From an uncultured Coriobacteriaceae bacterium (GTDB lineage Bacteria > Actinomycetota > Coriobacteriia > Coriobacteriales > Atopobiaceae): a stretch of DNA of 64,000 nucleotides. A program made the position numbers and the translations under genes. This document shows positions 62,297-64,000 of this stretch, in pieces. Numbering within the stretch: position 1 is the first letter of the stretch; each line of letters opens with the position of its first letter. The DNA lies in the NCBI GenBank assembly GCA_902798915.1, contig CADBYM010000010.1, positions 22,217 through 86,216 of the forward strand, given 5' to 3'. The notes under the pieces were generated by a model. That model made no database searches and was not told where the DNA came from. It worked only from the letters and a program-made list of their open reading frames with translations.

Positions 62297-63358
62297 CTAC
62301 TGCACCGTCGTCAGCTTCCCGTCCTGCCAAATGACTATCTCGCTCACCGACTTCACGCTCCAAGGCATCTCGTGGTCCCCGGTGCCGACATCGCGGGCGG
62401 CCCCTTGCATGGTGTCGCCCGCCAGCCCCAGGATTCCATCGTACTCTCGCAGCTCGCCCAGGCCACCTTGGTCAATCCAGTCCGTACCCGAGAACCTCAC
62501 GGCACCGGTCTCCCAGTTCACCGTACCGCTCACATGACAGGTTCCGTACGTCTCCCCTGGCCCCGTCTCGGCCGTACCCACGTAGCACACGCCCTCTATC
62601 CGCCCGCCCTCCGTGACGGTCTGGAAGTCGAGCGCCAAGGCCCGGCTGATGTGGTGGTCGCCGTCGACAAGCGACGAGGTGCCCGTATACGTACCCATCC
62701 ACCTGCGAGGGAACGACTCCGCCGGGGTGGGCTCGGGCTCCGGCTCGGCCTCCTCCGTTGCAGGCTCGTCGGCAGCGGACCCTTCCTCGGCGGACTCCTT
62801 CACAACAGATTCTTCCTCCGACGGCTCTTCGGGCGGCTGCGACAATCTGGGACCCAGCGCGAACGCCGCACCAGCAATCGCGACGACGAGGAAGGCCGCG
62901 GCGAGCAGGCGGAGGGCGACCCTCCTGCGGCGCGGCCTGACGCCCCCAAAGAACCCGCAGAGCCTGCTGATGAACTCGTCGTAGTAGCCCGAATACAGCC
63001 CGGGGCCGTTCATATTCCTCACGTCGTCTATGTCGTCGGGCAGGAGCTCGGGAAACTCGAAGCCGTTCGTGATAACGGGCACGATGAGCCGCCCGCACTC
63101 GAGCGCATGGCGCAGCTCCGCACTTACCCAGTCGCCCTCGTTTACGCACCGGTCAAGGCTGTGAGGGGTGCAGACAAGCACGAACACGGGAGTGGCCCCG
63201 ATTATTTGGAGGAGCCTGTCGTCGAACCTACCACTGCGCAGCGACTCGACGTCGAGAAAGACGCGGTAGCCGCGCTCCACGAGGCTGTCGCGGATTCTGC
63301 CGGCGAGGTACTCGCCGCCCTCGCGGCGATAGCTTATGAACACGTCGTACTTCTCCAC
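62297..63358 (-). CDS. Membrane-anchored TIR protein with novel ectodomain
   Basis: 353 residues from a GTG at 63358 (GGGAGG, 5-nt spacing), which places the start right at the TIR domain (KYDVFISYRR). TIR (1-150): DVESLRSG loop and WVSAELRHAL with the probable catalytic Glu E81 of NAD-cleaving TIRs. Then an Arg-rich stop and a transmembrane helix (LLAAAFLVVAIAGAAFAL near 190), an acidic Pro/Glu linker, and one copy of the SFPR/QGGL ectodomain (about 215-345) shared with the zinc-ribbon protein. The topology puts TIR inside and the ectodomain outside: a transmembrane receptor layout. Heads the PP2C-kinase operon. Confidence 0.88.
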   Translation of the reverse strand: MEKYDVFISYRREGGEYLAGRIRDSLVERGYRVFLDVESLRSGRFDDRLLQIIGATPVFVLVCTPHSLDRCVNEGDWVSAELRHALECGRLIVPVITNGFEFPELLPDDIDDVRNMNGPGLYSGYYDEFISRLCGFFGGVRPRRRRVALRLLAAAFLVVAIAGAAFALGPRLSQPPEEPSEEESVVKESAEEGSAADEPATEEAEPEPEPTPAESFPRRWMGTYTGTSSLVDGDHHISRALALDFQTVTEGGRIEGVCYVGTAETGPGETYGTCHVSGTVNWETGAVRFSGTDWIDQGGLGELREYDGILGLAGDTMQGAARDVGTGDHEMPWSVKSVSEIVIWQDGKLTTVQ

Positions 63359-63584
63359 CGCCACCTCCCGCCGAACGGTCCTCAGGTAGATGATACACCC
63401 TCGTGCCATAGCGTCATCTGCTGGGATCGGCCACCTATGGAGGAATTCGCTGTATGCGTATTGCCATTTCCCTCTGCAATAGCTTGACACCAAGCTATGC
63501 GCATGGCTACAATAGATGCGGTGACACGCCCAGAGCCTCCTGGGCAGCGCCACTTTTTTCTACGGCCGAAGGGTGGGTGAGACC

Positions 63585-63746
63585 CTATCGGCCATTACTT
63601 TTGAAGCGTTGCTGTCTTCGTGCTCGGTTCCGTCTCCTTCTTCTACGTCGCCTTTCGGCCCGTGCGCGGGCATCACGTTCCTCCCGCGCGGTGATCCAGC
63701 AGATGACTGCCGTGACCAGTTCGAGAATACGCGTCAACAGTTCCAT
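63585..63746 (-). CDS. Small membrane protein with Arg-rich tail (putative)
   Basis: 53 residues from an ATG at 63746 with GAGAGGAGGTC upstream, a strong ribosome binding site. One hydrophobic helix (LLTRILELVTAVICWI) and then a tail that is almost all Arg/Ala/Glu. Real as a translation signal; function unknown. It lies 226 bp upstream of the TIR gene on the same strand and could belong to that operon. Confidence 0.5.
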   Translation of the reverse strand: MELLTRILELVTAVICWITAREERDARARAERRRRRRRRNRARRQQRFKSNGR

Positions 63747-63946
63747 GGGCTGACCTCCTCTCCAGAGGCGCTGCCCACACTCAGACGTGCCACCGCGTCT
63801 GTCTCTCTGGCAGAGGTCCTTTGTCGTTGTATGCCTATTGGCACATCCCCGCAATCGACCGACGAGGCGGCGGGCGGTCTGCCTCGGCGCACCGCCAAAG
63901 TCATCCGCCTCGTATGGCAAGACGTTTCCGAGCTCGAGGGAGCGCG

Positions 63947-63999
63947 AAACGTCCCTCCGAGCGAGCCGGCTGAGAACCACCTCGCCCGGAGGGACGTTT
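63947..63999. terminator. Large hairpin at the right edge
   Basis: AAACGTCCCTCCGAGCGAG (63947-63965) pairs with 63981-63999 with one mismatch around a 15-nt loop. It is cut by the window edge, so whether a T-run follows is unseen. Confidence 0.6.
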
Positions 64000-64000
64000 G

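Noticed and set aside
63359..63553. Longer N-terminus of the TIR protein
   Set aside because: The GTG at 63358 has GGGAGG at ideal spacing and begins exactly at the TIR fold; the extension is unlike any domain.

Overview
The window is GC-rich, densely packed chromosomal DNA that most resembles an anaerobic, host-associated actinobacterium of the class Coriobacteriia (Olsenella/Atopobium-like). I infer this from several things together: a class III (anaerobic) ribonucleotide reductase, an oxygen-detoxifying flavodiiron protein, a single-chain PurL of about 1240 residues, a riboflavin-type ECF transporter behind an FMN riboswitch, many surface lipoproteins and a giant lectin-like adhesin. No tRNA, rRNA or CRISPR array was found. 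The genus is inference only.

Layout. 0-6 kb: a PAS/GGDEF-like/EAL protein cut by the window edge, a MalY/PatB C-S lyase, and a membrane diguanylate cyclase. 7-10 kb: the anaerobic ribonucleotide reductase operon, in which the glycyl-radical domain of NrdD is a separate small gene. 10-18 kb: a TauE/SafE-phytol-kinase-like fusion, membrane proteins, a VIT/VWA/zinc-ribbon protein, a possible nuclease-fold protein and a 190-bp nested inverted repeat. 18-25 kb: flavodiiron protein, then three surface lipoproteins (DUF3089-like hydrolase, SGNH esterase, GH13 glucosidase). 25-35 kb: an IS5-type relic, a 2334-residue adhesin, an XRE regulator and an IS630-type relic. 35-36.8 kb: lower-GC accessory genes, including an EcsC protein and a gene fragment. 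37-42 kb: aroD-DMT transporter, then FMN riboswitch-ribU-ecfAA'-ecfT. 42-43 kb: a RelB-like/PIN toxin-antitoxin pair. 43-50 kb: a phosphorelay (hybrid kinase, REC-GGDEF-EAL, HPt) followed by an amino-acid permease fused to a hybrid histidine kinase. 50-54 kb: purL.

54-64 kb is the most unusual part: a zinc-ribbon membrane protein, a YD-repeat secreted protein, an FHA protein, a kinase-fold protein with an RyR domain, a PP2C phosphatase and a membrane TIR protein. The zinc-ribbon and TIR proteins share an extracellular domain of about 125 residues (three copies in total). Phospho-writer, phospho-eraser, phospho-reader and a possible NAD-cleaving effector sit together, which suggests an undescribed envelope-sensing signalling or defence system.

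Two themes recur: cyclic-di-GMP signalling (three EAL/GGDEF proteins plus a dedicated phosphorelay) and envelope/surface biology (lipoproteins, adhesin, zinc-ribbon and TIR ectodomains). Coordinates of starts were chosen from Shine-Dalgarno sequences and domain boundaries; several genes start with GTG or TTG.
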